A stretch of 13,821 nt of DNA, taken from positions 1 through 13,821 of the forward strand of contig CAYUCB010000197.1 in NCBI GenBank assembly GCA_964443075.1, read 5' to 3'. A model generated the notes under the pieces. It was not told the DNA's origin. It worked only from the letters and a program-made list of their open reading frames with translations, and did not search any database. This stretch comes from DSQQ01 sp964443075. GTDB taxonomy: Bacteria; Chloroflexota; Anaerolineae; 4572-78; J111. Positions 5,223-13,736 of the stretch are shown piece by piece; the stretch's first letter is position 1; every line of letters starts with the position of its first letter. The position numbers and the translations under genes are program-made.

Positions 5223-6863
5223 ACTTCCTGTATCATCGGGGGGAGGCTCGCTTGGCACCTCACCGAGCGTATAATTTGGCAAGCCGACAGCCGGAAAAAT
5301 TGCCAACAGCGAAATGGCCGCCAGAATTAAGAAAGCGGCTTTCAACGCCTGGAGCCGCGCTTCTGTATTAATGCGGACAGCCTCGGCTACTTGTTCTGGC
5401 GCGGCGGTAGTCGCCTCCATCACCGTTTTTAGCTGATCGTTCATAATAAAATTAACGTTATCGAAATTGATCTGCATCTTAAGAGAATCTGAAATGGTGG
5501 ATTGAACGAGGCTACTGGTGATAAACAAACTTAACAGTCCAACCGCCACCACACTGGCGAAGGCTGTGCCCAATGCGGTAGAGAGATTATTGGCGACACC
5601 GCGTAACGCGCCCACGTCGCCCGCCAAACTTTTAGGTGAAGCTGATACCAATACGTTGAATAAGAGGGCTATCAACGCCCCCTCGCCCAGACCGACCAGG
5701 ATGAGGCCAAGAATCACCAAGGGCGTCCCCCACTCACTACGGATGGTAATGGCTAACAGGGTTAATCCGACTGCCACCACAATGAAGGCTGCCACACCAA
5801 TCTGGCGGGGAGTTAGCCGGTCATACAAACGGACGGTGAGCATCGCGGCAGCGGCGATGGTAAGGGTGTAGGGGATGACCGCCACCGCCGTAAACAAAGA
5901 GGTGCGGTTCTGCACAATCTGAATGTAGAGGGGAATCAAGAAGTTGACGGCGGGGCCGAGCGCCCCAATAACCAACAAGGTAAATATAGCCGCTCGTTCC
6001 TGGGGCGAGTCAAGCACCTCCAGAGCCAGCAGCGGGGTCTTTTTCACGGCTACCCGCCGATGCGACCAGGTAAAAAATCCCTGGCCAAGCACTATCCCCA
6101 CAATAATCATAAACGGCGCCGGAGACAGCCCAAAAAAGGCCACCGGCGCGGCAGGTTTGGCCAGAATCATACCCCAGGCATTGAGGTTATTGAACCCAAA
6201 GCTGATTAAAATAACCGCCACAGCCGCCAACAGCGCCCCCACAACGTCAATCTTGGTCCCAGGTTGGCGCGCTACCGGCTTCAACCGAAAGCTAAAGAAG
6301 AAAACAAAAACTGAAAGGACGGCCAGGATACCGAACGAGTAACGCCAGCTTAACATCGTGCCCAATAACCCGGCAATAAAAAAGGCCAGCGCCCCGGATA
6401 TGGCTGGCGAGCCGGCCAAGATGCCCAGGGCTTGGGCTTGCTGCTTATCATGATAATTAGCGGCAATCAACACCACCAACGTAGGCACCAGGGCAGCAGC
6501 GGCTAAACCGGCCATGGCCTGAGCATAATTCATGGCGGTTGCGTTTGGGCTAAAAGCCATAATCCCCATGGCCACCCCGTGAGCCAGGGCGGATATCTGA
6601 AAAACAAGGCGCTCGCCGAAAATCTTGCCAATCTTGGCCCCCACCATCACAAAAGCGGCCACCGAGAGCGAGTAAACCACCAGCGCCGTGCCGACGCTGG
6701 TGGCCGAGGTATTGAGATCTTCCACAATGGGGCCAATGGAGACCGGCAAAGCGTTAACGTTAAAGGCCATCTGAACCTGGGCCATAACGATAACAATTAA
6801 CGGCAGCCAGGATACATACTGCGCCACTTCGGCGCGGGTAACTGAGTTGGTTTTTTGATTCAT
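5220..6863 (-). CDS. DHA2-type (14-helix) major facilitator superfamily transporter
   Basis: 547 residues, with the length and helix pattern of the drug:H+ antiporter-2 group (QacA/EmrB type). A motif-A-like loop GAKIGKIFGERLVF (75-88) lies between helices 2 and 3. An antiporter motif-C-like stretch, GILAGSPAISGALAFFIAGL (147-166), follows in helix 5. A long polar loop (about 450-505) precedes the last helix, as in QacA. The protein should sit in the cytoplasmic membrane and export small hydrophobic or cationic compounds with proton exchange; the substrate cannot be told. Its ATG at 6863 has no clear ribosome site. It is separated from the AbgT gene by 223 bases holding a MITE-like hairpin, so it is probably not simply part of the upstream operon. 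Confidence 0.9.
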   Translation of the reverse strand: MNQKTNSVTRAEVAQYVSWLPLIVIVMAQVQMAFNVNALPVSIGPIVEDLNTSATSVGTALVVYSLSVAAFVMVGAKIGKIFGERLVFQISALAHGVAMGIMAFSPNATAMNYAQAMAGLAAAALVPTLVVLIAANYHDKQQAQALGILAGSPAISGALAFFIAGLLGTMLSWRYSFGILAVLSVFVFFFSFRLKPVARQPGTKIDVVGALLAAVAVILISFGFNNLNAWGMILAKPAAPVAFFGLSPAPFMIIVGIVLGQGFFTWSHRRVAVKKTPLLALEVLDSPQERAAIFTLLVIGALGPAVNFLIPLYIQIVQNRTSLFTAVAVIPYTLTIAAAAMLTVRLYDRLTPRQIGVAAFIVVAVGLTLLAITIRSEWGTPLVILGLILVGLGEGALIALLFNVLVSASPKSLAGDVGALRGVANNLSTALGTAFASVVAVGLLSLFITSSLVQSTISDSLKMQINFDNVNFIMNDQLKTVMEATTAAPEQVAEAVRINTEARLQALKAAFLILAAISLLAIFPAVGLPNYTLGEVPSEPPPDDTGS

Positions 6864-6884
6864 AAGGTTTTTAGGTCATTCCGC

Positions 6885-7034
6885 TAATAACCTGAGTTCG
6901 GGATAAGCCCTAAAAATTTTATTGGGACACAGATTACACAGATGGACACAGATTTTTTTCTTAATTTTTAACATAATCTTTGCAATCTGTGTTCATCTGT
7001 GTCCTATTTCCCTTATCCCGAATTGAGGTTAATA
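6885..7034. mobile_element. MITE-like hairpin element with 23-bp terminal inverted repeats
   Basis: Left end 6885-6907 and right end 7012-7034 are inverted copies (20 of 23 match, perfect over TTCGGGATAAG). Inside, ACACAGAT occurs three times (6927-6934, 6936-6943, 6946-6953), and its complement ATCTGTGT occurs twice (6985-6992, 6995-7002), giving a second nested stem. The AT-rich loop lies at 6954-6980. The element is about 150 bp, non-coding, with no transposase. It starts 22 bases before the MFS start codon and so forms most of that gene's leader or promoter region. Confidence 0.6.
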
Positions 7035-7086
7035 ATAATCATCTCATCAGATATAACTATTGTTTATAAGCCATCAGAATCAATGC

Positions 7087-8739
7087 TTACGGCACACTCA
7101 CCGGGTAGCCTGGCCCCAGCGGAATGCCCAGCACAAACCACACAATGAATAACGCGATCCAGGCAATCCCAATCGCCAGCGTATAGGGCAGCATCAGCGC
7201 TACCACCGTCCCGATGCCGGCCCCTTTTTGATACCGCTGTACTATTGTGAGGACAAAGGGCAGGTAGACCATCAGCGGGGTGATGACGTTTGTCGGCGAA
7301 TCACCCACGCGGAAAGCGGCCAGTACGGTTTGCGGCGCAACGCCCAGTCGCATAAAGACCGGAATAAAGATGGGGGCGAAGATCGCCCACTTCGGAACAA
7401 CGTTCGGAATGATGAAGTTGAGGATCATAATAACCAGAATAAATCCGATTAACAGGGGCAGCGTGCCGATATTGGCCCGCTCCAGGGTATCGGCCATCCA
7501 GACGGCCAGGACTTGGGGCATGCGACTGAAATTGAAAAAGGCGATGAACTGGCTAATCATCAGCAGCATGAAGATTAGCCCGGCCAGGCTGGCAAAAGTT
7601 TTCGTCACCCCCTTGATGACGTCGGCGCTGCTTTTGATGGTCCCGGCCCCCAGGCCGTAACCAAGCCCGGCAAACAGGAAGAAGAGGGTGATGATGAAAA
7701 TCAGGCTGTCCATAAACGGGGTATTGCCGATAATGGCCCCGGTTTCCGGGTCGCGCAGCGGCGCGCCCGCAGGCAGCGTTAAGAGCAAGATGAGGACAAC
7801 CATGCCGAGAAAAGCGAACAAGGCATACCGCAGCCCTCGCGCTTCGCTGGCGGCGACGCTCTCATCTTGAACTTGTTCTTCCAGCGCTCCTTCCTCAGCC
7901 TGGTACGGGCCAAGTCGTGGCTCAATAATCCGGCTCGTCACCACCGTAGCGACGATACTTAAAATCACCGTCGAAGCGGCCGCAAAGTAATAGTTGGCTA
8001 AAATCGTAATCGGGGTACCACCGGCCAGGCTAATCGCTTCGTTCGTGATCTCGGTCAACATCCCATCCACCGGGGCGATGAGAATGTTGACAGCGAAGAT
8101 GGCGCTGACCCCCCCAAAAGCAGCCGCCACGCCGGCCAGCGGATGGCGGCCCAGGCTGATAAAGGCCGCCGCGCCCAGGGGAATCAGAATCAGATAGCCC
8201 GCATCAGTGGCCACGCTCGACAGCACCCCGACGAAGATGAGGATAAAGGTGATAAACTGACGTGGGGTAACCTTGACGGTTTTGCGGATTAAGGTTCCCA
8301 TCAGCCCGGCTTCTTCGGCCACGCCCACCCCGACCATGGCCACCAGGATGACGGCGACAACGCTGAAGCCGGCGAAGTTGGCGACAAATGAGGTAAAGAT
8401 AAAACGCAAACCTTCAACCGATAACAGACTCCGGATAACGATGGTCTGCTGCTGAATCTCGAATTTCTCCTTGTAAGGTTCGGCCGAAATGACTTGCCCC
8501 GGCTCAGTGGAATCCAAAAAGTATCCCCCTTCGAGTATGACCGTTACCGGTACGGCAATTTCTTCGGTCACGCTGACGCCCATCAGGTAGAGAAGGTGCG
8601 AAAGCACCACGACGATGATAATCAGGTACAGGAACATAAGCACCGGATGGGGCACTTTGTTGCCTACCTTCTCGATCCCATCCAACATTTTTTGAGAAAA
8701 TGATTTCTTCTCGTTTGCGGCAGTCTGTTTAGAATCCAT
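7087..8739 (-). CDS. AbgT-family transporter (p-aminobenzoyl-glutamate transporter family)
   Basis: 550 residues. Family signatures run in order: MLDGIEKVGNKVPHPVLMFLY (18-38), FVANFAGF...VAMVGVGVAEEAGLMGTLIR (118-152), GVLSSVATDAGYLILIPL (171-188, including Asp179), GRHPLAGVAAAFGGVSAIFAVN (197-218), and a C-terminal repeat half with FIIPNVVPKWAIFAPIFIP (442-460) and FRVGDSPTNVITPLM (476-490). These belong to the two-hairpin, nine-helix AbgT fold. Known members import p-aminobenzoyl-glutamate (E. coli AbgT) or export sulfonamides (MtrF, YdaH). It starts with a strong ribosome site (GGGAGGTAAA then ATG), 22 bp after the stop of an M20 peptidase. Pairing with an M20 enzyme recalls the E. coli abg operon and favours an uptake role. 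The long charged loop (280-302) is not diagnostic. Confidence 0.93.
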   Translation of the reverse strand: MDSKQTAANEKKSFSQKMLDGIEKVGNKVPHPVLMFLYLIIIVVVLSHLLYLMGVSVTEEIAVPVTVILEGGYFLDSTEPGQVISAEPYKEKFEIQQQTIVIRSLLSVEGLRFIFTSFVANFAGFSVVAVILVAMVGVGVAEEAGLMGTLIRKTVKVTPRQFITFILIFVGVLSSVATDAGYLILIPLGAAAFISLGRHPLAGVAAAFGGVSAIFAVNILIAPVDGMLTEITNEAISLAGGTPITILANYYFAAASTVILSIVATVVTSRIIEPRLGPYQAEEGALEEQVQDESVAASEARGLRYALFAFLGMVVLILLLTLPAGAPLRDPETGAIIGNTPFMDSLIFIITLFFLFAGLGYGLGAGTIKSSADVIKGVTKTFASLAGLIFMLLMISQFIAFFNFSRMPQVLAVWMADTLERANIGTLPLLIGFILVIMILNFIIPNVVPKWAIFAPIFIPVFMRLGVAPQTVLAAFRVGDSPTNVITPLMVYLPFVLTIVQRYQKGAGIGTVVALMLPYTLAIGIAWIALFIVWFVLGIPLGPGYPVSVP

Positions 8740-8761
8740 TTTACCTCCCTTATAATTATGA

Positions 8762-10156
8762 TTACTTGTAGGTTAATTGGGCCAATTCTTCAAGGTAGAC
8801 AATCGCCGTTTCAATACCGCGATGGAACATCTCGATGCTGAAACGCTCATTGGGCGAATGTAGGCCGTCGTCATCCAGACCATAGCCCATCATCACCACC
8901 GGAATATTCATCAGGTCGGCAATCTCGGCCACAACGGGGATACTGCCGCCGCCCCGGGTGAAAACCGGCTTTGCGCCCCAGGCTTTTTCATAGGCCCGCG
9001 ATGCTGCCTGCATTTCCGGGATGTCAAAAGGAAATAACGCCGCCTTGCCAGTCGTTATCAGGTTGACCTTCACGGTGACAGTGGGGGGAGCCAGAGACTC
9101 AATGTAGGCTTTCAACTGTTCGTAGATTTTGTGTGGATCTTGATTGCCAACCAGACGTGAACTTAACTTGACCCCCGCTTTGGCCGGAACAATTGTCTTG
9201 GGGCCGGGGCCGGCCCAACCACTCCATAAGCCGTTAATATCCAGGGTGGGGCGAGCCGAGATGCGCTCGCGGATATTGTAGGCTGCATCTCCCCAAATAG
9301 CCGGTACGCCGGTTGATTGTTTAAACTGTTCCTCGGTGAGGTCGGTTTTGGCAATCATGGCGCGTTCTTCGGCGGTTAACGGCACCACATCATCATAAAA
9401 ACCCGGCACGGCAATGGTGTTATCGGGGTTATAGAGTTTGGCCAGAATTTCAACCAGGGCCAGGGCCGGATTGTGAACCGCGCCGCCCCATAAGCCGCTG
9501 TGTAAATCATCGGTTGGCCCCTGAACCTCAACTTCAATATAAGTCATCCCACGCAGGCTGTGCATGATGGCCGGTTCATCCATCGTGCGCATTGAGGTAT
9601 CGCTGATGACACAGACATCAGCTTTAAGCAAGTCGAGATTTGCTTTGATAAAAGGAACCAAATTGGGGGATGAGATTTCTTCTTCGCCTTCGAGGAAGAA
9701 TTTTACATTAACCGGCGTGCCGCCAACCGTTTTTAAGTAGGACTCGAAAGCTTTGATGTGAATAAAGAGTTGTCCTTTGGCGTCTGTGGTCCCACGGCCA
9801 TAAATTTTGCCATCCTTTTCAATGGGTTCAAAAGGCGGCGTGTTCCATCCATCTTCCATCGCGGCGGGCACCACATCGTAATGTCCGTAGACCAGCACGG
9901 TTGGCTTGTCTGGCCCGGCGCCTAACCATTCACCATAAACAACCGGATGGCCGTCTGTAGGCATGACCCGGGCGTTCTCGATACCCAGCTGGCGCATATG
10001 GGCGGCCAGCCAGTCCGCTGCCCGCTGCATATCAGCGGCATGGGCCGGGTCGGTGCTGATGCAGGGGATACGCAGCAAATCGTGCAGCTCAAGCCGGAAT
10101 CTTTCTGCATGGGCGCGAGAATAATGACGAGCCGTATTACTCAATTGGGTTGTCAT
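8762..10156 (-). CDS. M20-family metallodipeptidase (dinuclear zinc)
   Basis: 464 residues, typical of the carnosinase/PepV-like M20 branch. Metal and catalytic residues by comparison with human CN2: His92 and Asp94 in YGHYDVVP, bridging Asp125 in RGTTDAKGQ, general base Glu159 and ligand Glu160 in LEGEEEISS, Asp186 in ISDTS, and His433 in GLHSPNE. His219 in DDLHSGLWGG is the lid-domain histidine that reaches the neighbouring subunit's active site in dimeric members. The lid/dimerisation domain covers about 205-370. There is no signal peptide, so it should be cytoplasmic. It would hydrolyse dipeptides or aminoacyl-glutamate-type amides brought in by the AbgT transporter encoded 22 bp downstream. 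Ribosome site is AAAGGA before the ATG at 10156. Exact substrate unknown. Confidence 0.93.
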   Translation of the reverse strand: MTTQLSNTARHYSRAHAERFRLELHDLLRIPCISTDPAHAADMQRAADWLAAHMRQLGIENARVMPTDGHPVVYGEWLGAGPDKPTVLVYGHYDVVPAAMEDGWNTPPFEPIEKDGKIYGRGTTDAKGQLFIHIKAFESYLKTVGGTPVNVKFFLEGEEEISSPNLVPFIKANLDLLKADVCVISDTSMRTMDEPAIMHSLRGMTYIEVEVQGPTDDLHSGLWGGAVHNPALALVEILAKLYNPDNTIAVPGFYDDVVPLTAEERAMIAKTDLTEEQFKQSTGVPAIWGDAAYNIRERISARPTLDINGLWSGWAGPGPKTIVPAKAGVKLSSRLVGNQDPHKIYEQLKAYIESLAPPTVTVKVNLITTGKAALFPFDIPEMQAASRAYEKAWGAKPVFTRGGGSIPVVAEIADLMNIPVVMMGYGLDDDGLHSPNERFSIEMFHRGIETAIVYLEELAQLTYK

Positions 10157-10263
10157 ACAAGGTCCTTTCTGTTTGATAGTAACTAACTTTGAATATAACT
10201 ACGCGGTCCTTCTCCAACATTCCCCCGACCACCTGCGTGGATAGCGTGACGAGGCAGACCGCA

Positions 10264-10950
10264 TTAGAACAAACCAAGCTGCTGAAGCCCCTCGGCTAAC
10301 AGATACCCCCCCAACAAGACTGACCCACCGATTTTAAAGAGCCGCATGTACTGTTTTAGCCAGGCGTTTATCGCCCCCAGCCATTGTTGAGCGCGGTCTG
10401 GCGCAATCAGCCTCAGCAACAACAATCCCAGCAGGAATGATTGCACCAGCAGAATGAACAACAGATAGACCAGCAGGCTGGCGCTGCTGCTCAGGTCGGC
10501 GGCGGCAATCAACTCCACCCCCGACAGGGTGAAGAGCCAATCTTTGGGGTCCAGCGCCAGCAGCGCGATACCTACCAGCGCCGCCTGCCACGGCGACACC
10601 GACTCCAGCTTGTCAAGCCAGCCGGCAGCGGCAGCATCATCGTCCGGGGCGGAAAAAACGGTCCGCAGCGCGTAGACCAGCAGCACCAGCCCTGCCACCG
10701 ACAGACCGGCCCCAACTACCAGGCTAAACTGACCGCCAGCCGCCTCAACCGAGGTTTCCACACCGCTCATAAACAACCACAATAGCCCTCCCAAAATCAG
10801 GTGAAAAGCGGTTTTGCTGCCAACATAAGCCAACCCGTTGGCCACGCCACGCCGGGTGTGCAATAGGAAAATCAAAATAATGACCTGTGGCAACTGCACC
10901 AGGGCCGCGCCGATTGTCAACGGAATGAGAATTACCATGAGTTCAATCAT
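10264..10950 (-). CDS. Six-helix GAP / SfLAP-like membrane protein (LysE superfamily-like)
   Basis: 228 residues, almost all hydrophobic, with about six membrane helices (roughly 3-30, 42-61, 76-98, 119-136, 155-181, 205-222). The Pro-containing first helix (ILIPLTIGAALVQLP, 7-21) and the LALDPKDWLFTLSGV segment (131-145) match the N(D)PK(N/D)... feature of GAP-family proteins. These are distantly related to LysE-type exporters and include the mycobacterial sulfolipid-addressing protein Sap. The function is probably export or membrane-lipid related, but no substrate can be named. The GAGG ribosome site is 11 bases from the ATG. It lies 46 bp downstream of the LysM-META gene and 107 bp upstream of the M20 gene. 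Confidence 0.7.
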   Translation of the reverse strand: MIELMVILIPLTIGAALVQLPQVIILIFLLHTRRGVANGLAYVGSKTAFHLILGGLLWLFMSGVETSVEAAGGQFSLVVGAGLSVAGLVLLVYALRTVFSAPDDDAAAAGWLDKLESVSPWQAALVGIALLALDPKDWLFTLSGVELIAAADLSSSASLLVYLLFILLVQSFLLGLLLLRLIAPDRAQQWLGAINAWLKQYMRLFKIGGSVLLGGYLLAEGLQQLGLF

Positions 10951-10996
10951 TATTATTAAAACCTCTATCCAGAAAGGTCGGATAAACCGTTAGTGC

Positions 10997-12535
10997 TTAT
11001 TGAAAGGCTGGATCACATTGGGCAATACGTCCCGGTTGACCGTAATCGCCGGTCCAGATGGCCTGACCGTTGGCAAAGTAAGCCAGGGTTCGATTCAAAG
11101 TAATCCTTCTGAATTCAAACCTATCTGGGCTAACAAATTTCCCGCCGGTTTGTTGCGGCACAAATTCCATACTGCCATCGGGGTTAACCTGAAACAGCCC
11201 AACCGCCCCCCACAGGTCGAAATCACCCGCATTGGGGCCAACAAAACGCGCCCCCGCCGGGTCAGGCGCAACCCCGATGAGACCCTGCCCCGAACTGGCG
11301 CAGGTAAAGGTAGTTCGGTTCGTTTGGGGGTTGAAATTGTGTTGCACCAGGGTAATCTGGTTCAACACCTCATCCGCCAGAGTGGGAGCCGTCGCTGCCC
11401 GGGCAAACGTGGCCGCCGGCGCGTCTTCTGCGGTGCGCAAGGTCATCGTATTGCCCGCCATTTGATAGGTGGCCGCCGTGCTGAGAGCCGCCAGGTATTC
11501 CTGCTCTTGTGGCATCACCCCTTCCGGTTCGGCGCAGACCATCTGGGTAGAGCTGGCCGCACCAATCGAAATGTTGTTCCCCTCAACCTGGTACCCGGCA
11601 TTGTAATGATTGCAGCCGGCCGACCCGCTGAGAGAGCCATTTTTGCCAAAGTTGGCGGTCAGTTTTGTGTCAGGCAGGATGCTGACCACCGTCTCACGGC
11701 CATTGTTGTAACCGGTGACCATCCAGTTTGAACCCGGCAATTGGCTGCTGCCCGGTTCTTTTTGAGAAACCAGAGCGGCCGGGGTCATGGCGGTCTCTTT
11801 AACCAAGAACCCCTGATCGCCCCGCCCGATGATGGCTTTTTCGGCCATAAACAGGCCCCTTTGAAATTGCAAGTCGCCCAACAAACCGACCATGTCTTCA
11901 CCTTGAGAACCGCAATCAAAATTCAGGCGTTTGCCATCAAAGGCCAGGGTAGCGCCTTGCCCGGCGTTAAGGCATTGAGTGCCGTCTCCCAAGCTCACGA
12001 CGGCAGCCGGCCCGCTCGCGTCTGTCGTCTTCTTGATATAAAAGCCGCCGGCGTTGCGACTGATAATGACTTTCTCGGCGATTAAATCACCGTTTTGCAT
12101 CAGCACATCACCTATCAGGCCAATCTGGTCTTCACCCTGAAAGCCGCAGGTGTAATTCAGCCGCTTGCCGTGGAAGACCAGGGTTGCGCCCGTTCCGACA
12201 AAGGTGCATTGGAGGCCATCGGCCAACTCAATCAGCGTCGCCTGGGGGGTCGCCGTCTCAGCCGCGGGGGGCAAACATAATACCACGCCGGGTTCAATTA
12301 AATCAGGGTTGCTAATATCGGGGTAGGCGTCGTCGCTCTGGGCGTTGTTAGCGGCGACAATTTGAGAGTAAGCCTGTTGATTGCCATAATATTTTTCGGC
12401 AATTTCGCTCAACTGGTCGCCAGGCTGAACCGTATAGTCAGCCTCACATTCCGGCGGCTCTTGAGCCAGGGCCGGATTTGTCAATAATCCAGTTAAAAGG
12501 GTTATAGCAAACAGAGAAAGTATCAATTGTTTCAT
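10997..12535 (-). CDS. Exported LysM protein with a duplicated module and a META (HslJ-like) domain
   Basis: 512 residues. The signal peptide is residues 1-24 (hydrophobic core, then PALA, cleavage before Gln25) with no lipobox Cys. A LysM domain follows (YTVQPGDQLSEIAEKYYGN, about 34-89), expected to bind peptidoglycan or glycan. Then come two copies of a roughly 68-residue module, offset by 78 residues: GLQC...GKRLN...CGFQGED...IAEKVIISR (103-170) and GTQC...GKRLN...CGSQGED...MAEKAIIGR (181-248). Each holds a Cys pair that may form a disulfide. Next is a META domain (267-379) with GSNW, SGSAGCNHYNAGY and TQMVCAEPEG, including Cys308 and Cys334. The last 130 residues I do not recognise; they include a WG-VGLFQV...FVPQQTGG segment. 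It probably acts at the cell surface. It lies 50 bp downstream of the AI-2E gene. Confidence 0.82.
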   Translation of the reverse strand: MKQLILSLFAITLLTGLLTNPALAQEPPECEADYTVQPGDQLSEIAEKYYGNQQAYSQIVAANNAQSDDAYPDISNPDLIEPGVVLCLPPAAETATPQATLIELADGLQCTFVGTGATLVFHGKRLNYTCGFQGEDQIGLIGDVLMQNGDLIAEKVIISRNAGGFYIKKTTDASGPAAVVSLGDGTQCLNAGQGATLAFDGKRLNFDCGSQGEDMVGLLGDLQFQRGLFMAEKAIIGRGDQGFLVKETAMTPAALVSQKEPGSSQLPGSNWMVTGYNNGRETVVSILPDTKLTANFGKNGSLSGSAGCNHYNAGYQVEGNNISIGAASSTQMVCAEPEGVMPQEQEYLAALSTAATYQMAGNTMTLRTAEDAPAATFARAATAPTLADEVLNQITLVQHNFNPQTNRTTFTCASSGQGLIGVAPDPAGARFVGPNAGDFDLWGAVGLFQVNPDGSMEFVPQQTGGKFVSPDRFEFRRITLNRTLAYFANGQAIWTGDYGQPGRIAQCDPAFQ

Positions 12536-12585
12536 TATTCGTTTCCATCGGTTGGAAATTAGAGGCGACCTTTTCCGTAGAAAGG

Positions 12586-13668
12586 CTACCCTTCCTCCAC
12601 CAAAACTCCTTCTTTACGCAAACGGCCAATAGTTTGCACAACTACGGCGGTTAGCGGCACCGCCAGCACCATAGCCAGGATACCCCCCACCAACCCGGCG
12701 GCAATTGTAACCAGAAATATCACCAGCGGGTGCAGCCGGAGCGATGCCCCCAGCAGCCACGAACTGAGGGCGCTTTGTACGGCCCCATTGGAGATGAACA
12801 CCGCCACCAAGGTAATCAATGCCGCCTGCGCGCCCCCAGAGCCAAAGGCGATAAGTACGGCGAAAATACCGCCAATCCAGGCCCCCAGATAAGGGATAAA
12901 GGAAGTAAAAAAGTAAACAATAAAGATTGATCCCACCAGCGGCACATTGAGGATAATGAGGGGGATAATGACCACCAGCGAGGTAATGGCGGCGGTCAGG
13001 GCCGTACCCCGAAAATAGAGGCGCAGGGAGCGACTCACATCGGCCATAATGGACGCGCTAATTTCAGGGTTAAATCCAAATTGCCGGGCCAGCCAAGCCT
13101 CTATCTCAGCCCCATCCCGCAGGATAAAGAAGAGAATGAATCCCCCAAAGTAGACTCCCACCATAAACCCTGTCAGGCCATAGAAGGTGCTGGACACAAA
13201 GCCAATAACCCCTTGGCTTAACACCTGTAGAGAATAATCAGCGGCGATGACGCGGATATGTTCGATGGTCGCCGGTTCAATTGAAAGTTGTAATAACCAG
13301 TTGCGCAAACTGAACCAGCCGGCTTCTAGCTGCTGACCAATCATCGGGCCTTGCTCAATGAGGCCCGTGATCAGGATCATCAGCAAAACCAAGGCTCCCA
13401 GAAAAATCAGGGTCAGGGTTAATACTGCCCCAACGCCGCGCGGCACCCGCCGCTGCTCCAACTTATCCACTACAGGCCGGAAAATGCTGCCAAGCACTAC
13501 CGCCACCAGTAGCGAATCTATGATGGCACTCAAGGTGGCCAGCGCACTCAAGGCCACAAAAGCCGCAAGCATGAGGCCCAAAAGGAGCCAACTCACTACG
13601 CCGGTGCGCCGGAGCCAGTAGGGGGCGCTGCGGGTAAAATCACTGCGGGGACGTGTATCCATCATCAT
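12586..13668 (-). CDS. AI-2E family membrane transporter
   Basis: 360 residues, typical for the family (PF01594, which includes E. coli TqsA/YdgG and related Na+/H+ antiporters). Features in order: two N-terminal helices (25-62), FRPVVDKLEQRRVPRGVGAV (63-82), an amphipathic extracellular segment (103-160), FILRDG (181-186), YFRGT (218-222), FFTSFIPYLGAWIG (253-266), LHPLVIF (312-318) and GLVGGILAMVLAVPLTA (325-341). Despite the name, most members are general permeases, so no signal molecule should be assumed. Translation could begin at any of three consecutive ATG codons (13668, 13665, 13662); the first fits best with AAGGA six bases upstream. That ribosome site is the end of an interspersed repeat. 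The gene heads the run of closely spaced minus-strand genes. Confidence 0.92.
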   Translation of the reverse strand: MMMDTRPRSDFTRSAPYWLRRTGVVSWLLLGLMLAAFVALSALATLSAIIDSLLVAVVLGSIFRPVVDKLEQRRVPRGVGAVLTLTLIFLGALVLLMILITGLIEQGPMIGQQLEAGWFSLRNWLLQLSIEPATIEHIRVIAADYSLQVLSQGVIGFVSSTFYGLTGFMVGVYFGGFILFFILRDGAEIEAWLARQFGFNPEISASIMADVSRSLRLYFRGTALTAAITSLVVIIPLIILNVPLVGSIFIVYFFTSFIPYLGAWIGGIFAVLIAFGSGGAQAALITLVAVFISNGAVQSALSSWLLGASLRLHPLVIFLVTIAAGLVGGILAMVLAVPLTAVVVQTIGRLRKEGVLVEEG

Positions 13669-13675
13669 TCATTGT

Positions 13676-13730
13676 CCTTCGACAATCTCAGGCTGCCGGG
13701 TGATAGGCCCACTTCGACAAGCTCAGTAGG
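13676..13730. repeat. Two short interspersed repeat copies (CTTCGACAA...CTCAG type)
   Basis: CCTTCGACAATCTCAGG (13676-13692) and ACTTCGACAAGCTCAGTAGG (13711-13730) are two tandem degenerate copies in the same orientation. Their ends (CCTGAG / CGAAGG on the minus strand) are the same as in the units at 1257-1341 and 5071-5162. The copy nearest the AI-2E gene provides its ribosome binding site. Confidence 0.6.
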
Positions 13731-13736
13731 CCGTTC

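Noticed and set aside
6924..7004. CRISPR-like reading of the ACACAGAT repeats
   Set aside because: Unit is only 8 bases with 1-2 base gaps and its complement follows; it is part of a hairpin element.
5518..8703. Plus-strand reading frames opposite the MFS and AbgT genes
   Set aside because: Antisense shadows: rich in Arg/Pro/Thr/Ala, no ribosome sites, no recognisable domains.
10157..10263. Terminator or attenuator between the GAP and M20 genes (GCGGTC/GACCGC at 10203-10208 and 10257-10262)
   Set aside because: Only 6 bp, widely spaced, no T-run; not distinguishable from chance.
11000..11731. 243-codon plus-strand frame opposite the LysM-META gene
   Set aside because: Although long, it is Arg/Gly-rich with no family likeness, while the minus strand has a signal peptide, LysM and META motifs.
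12586..13668. Quorum-sensing role for the AI-2E gene
   Set aside because: Family name only; most members transport other things, and no LuxS, Lsr or signal-related gene is in the window.
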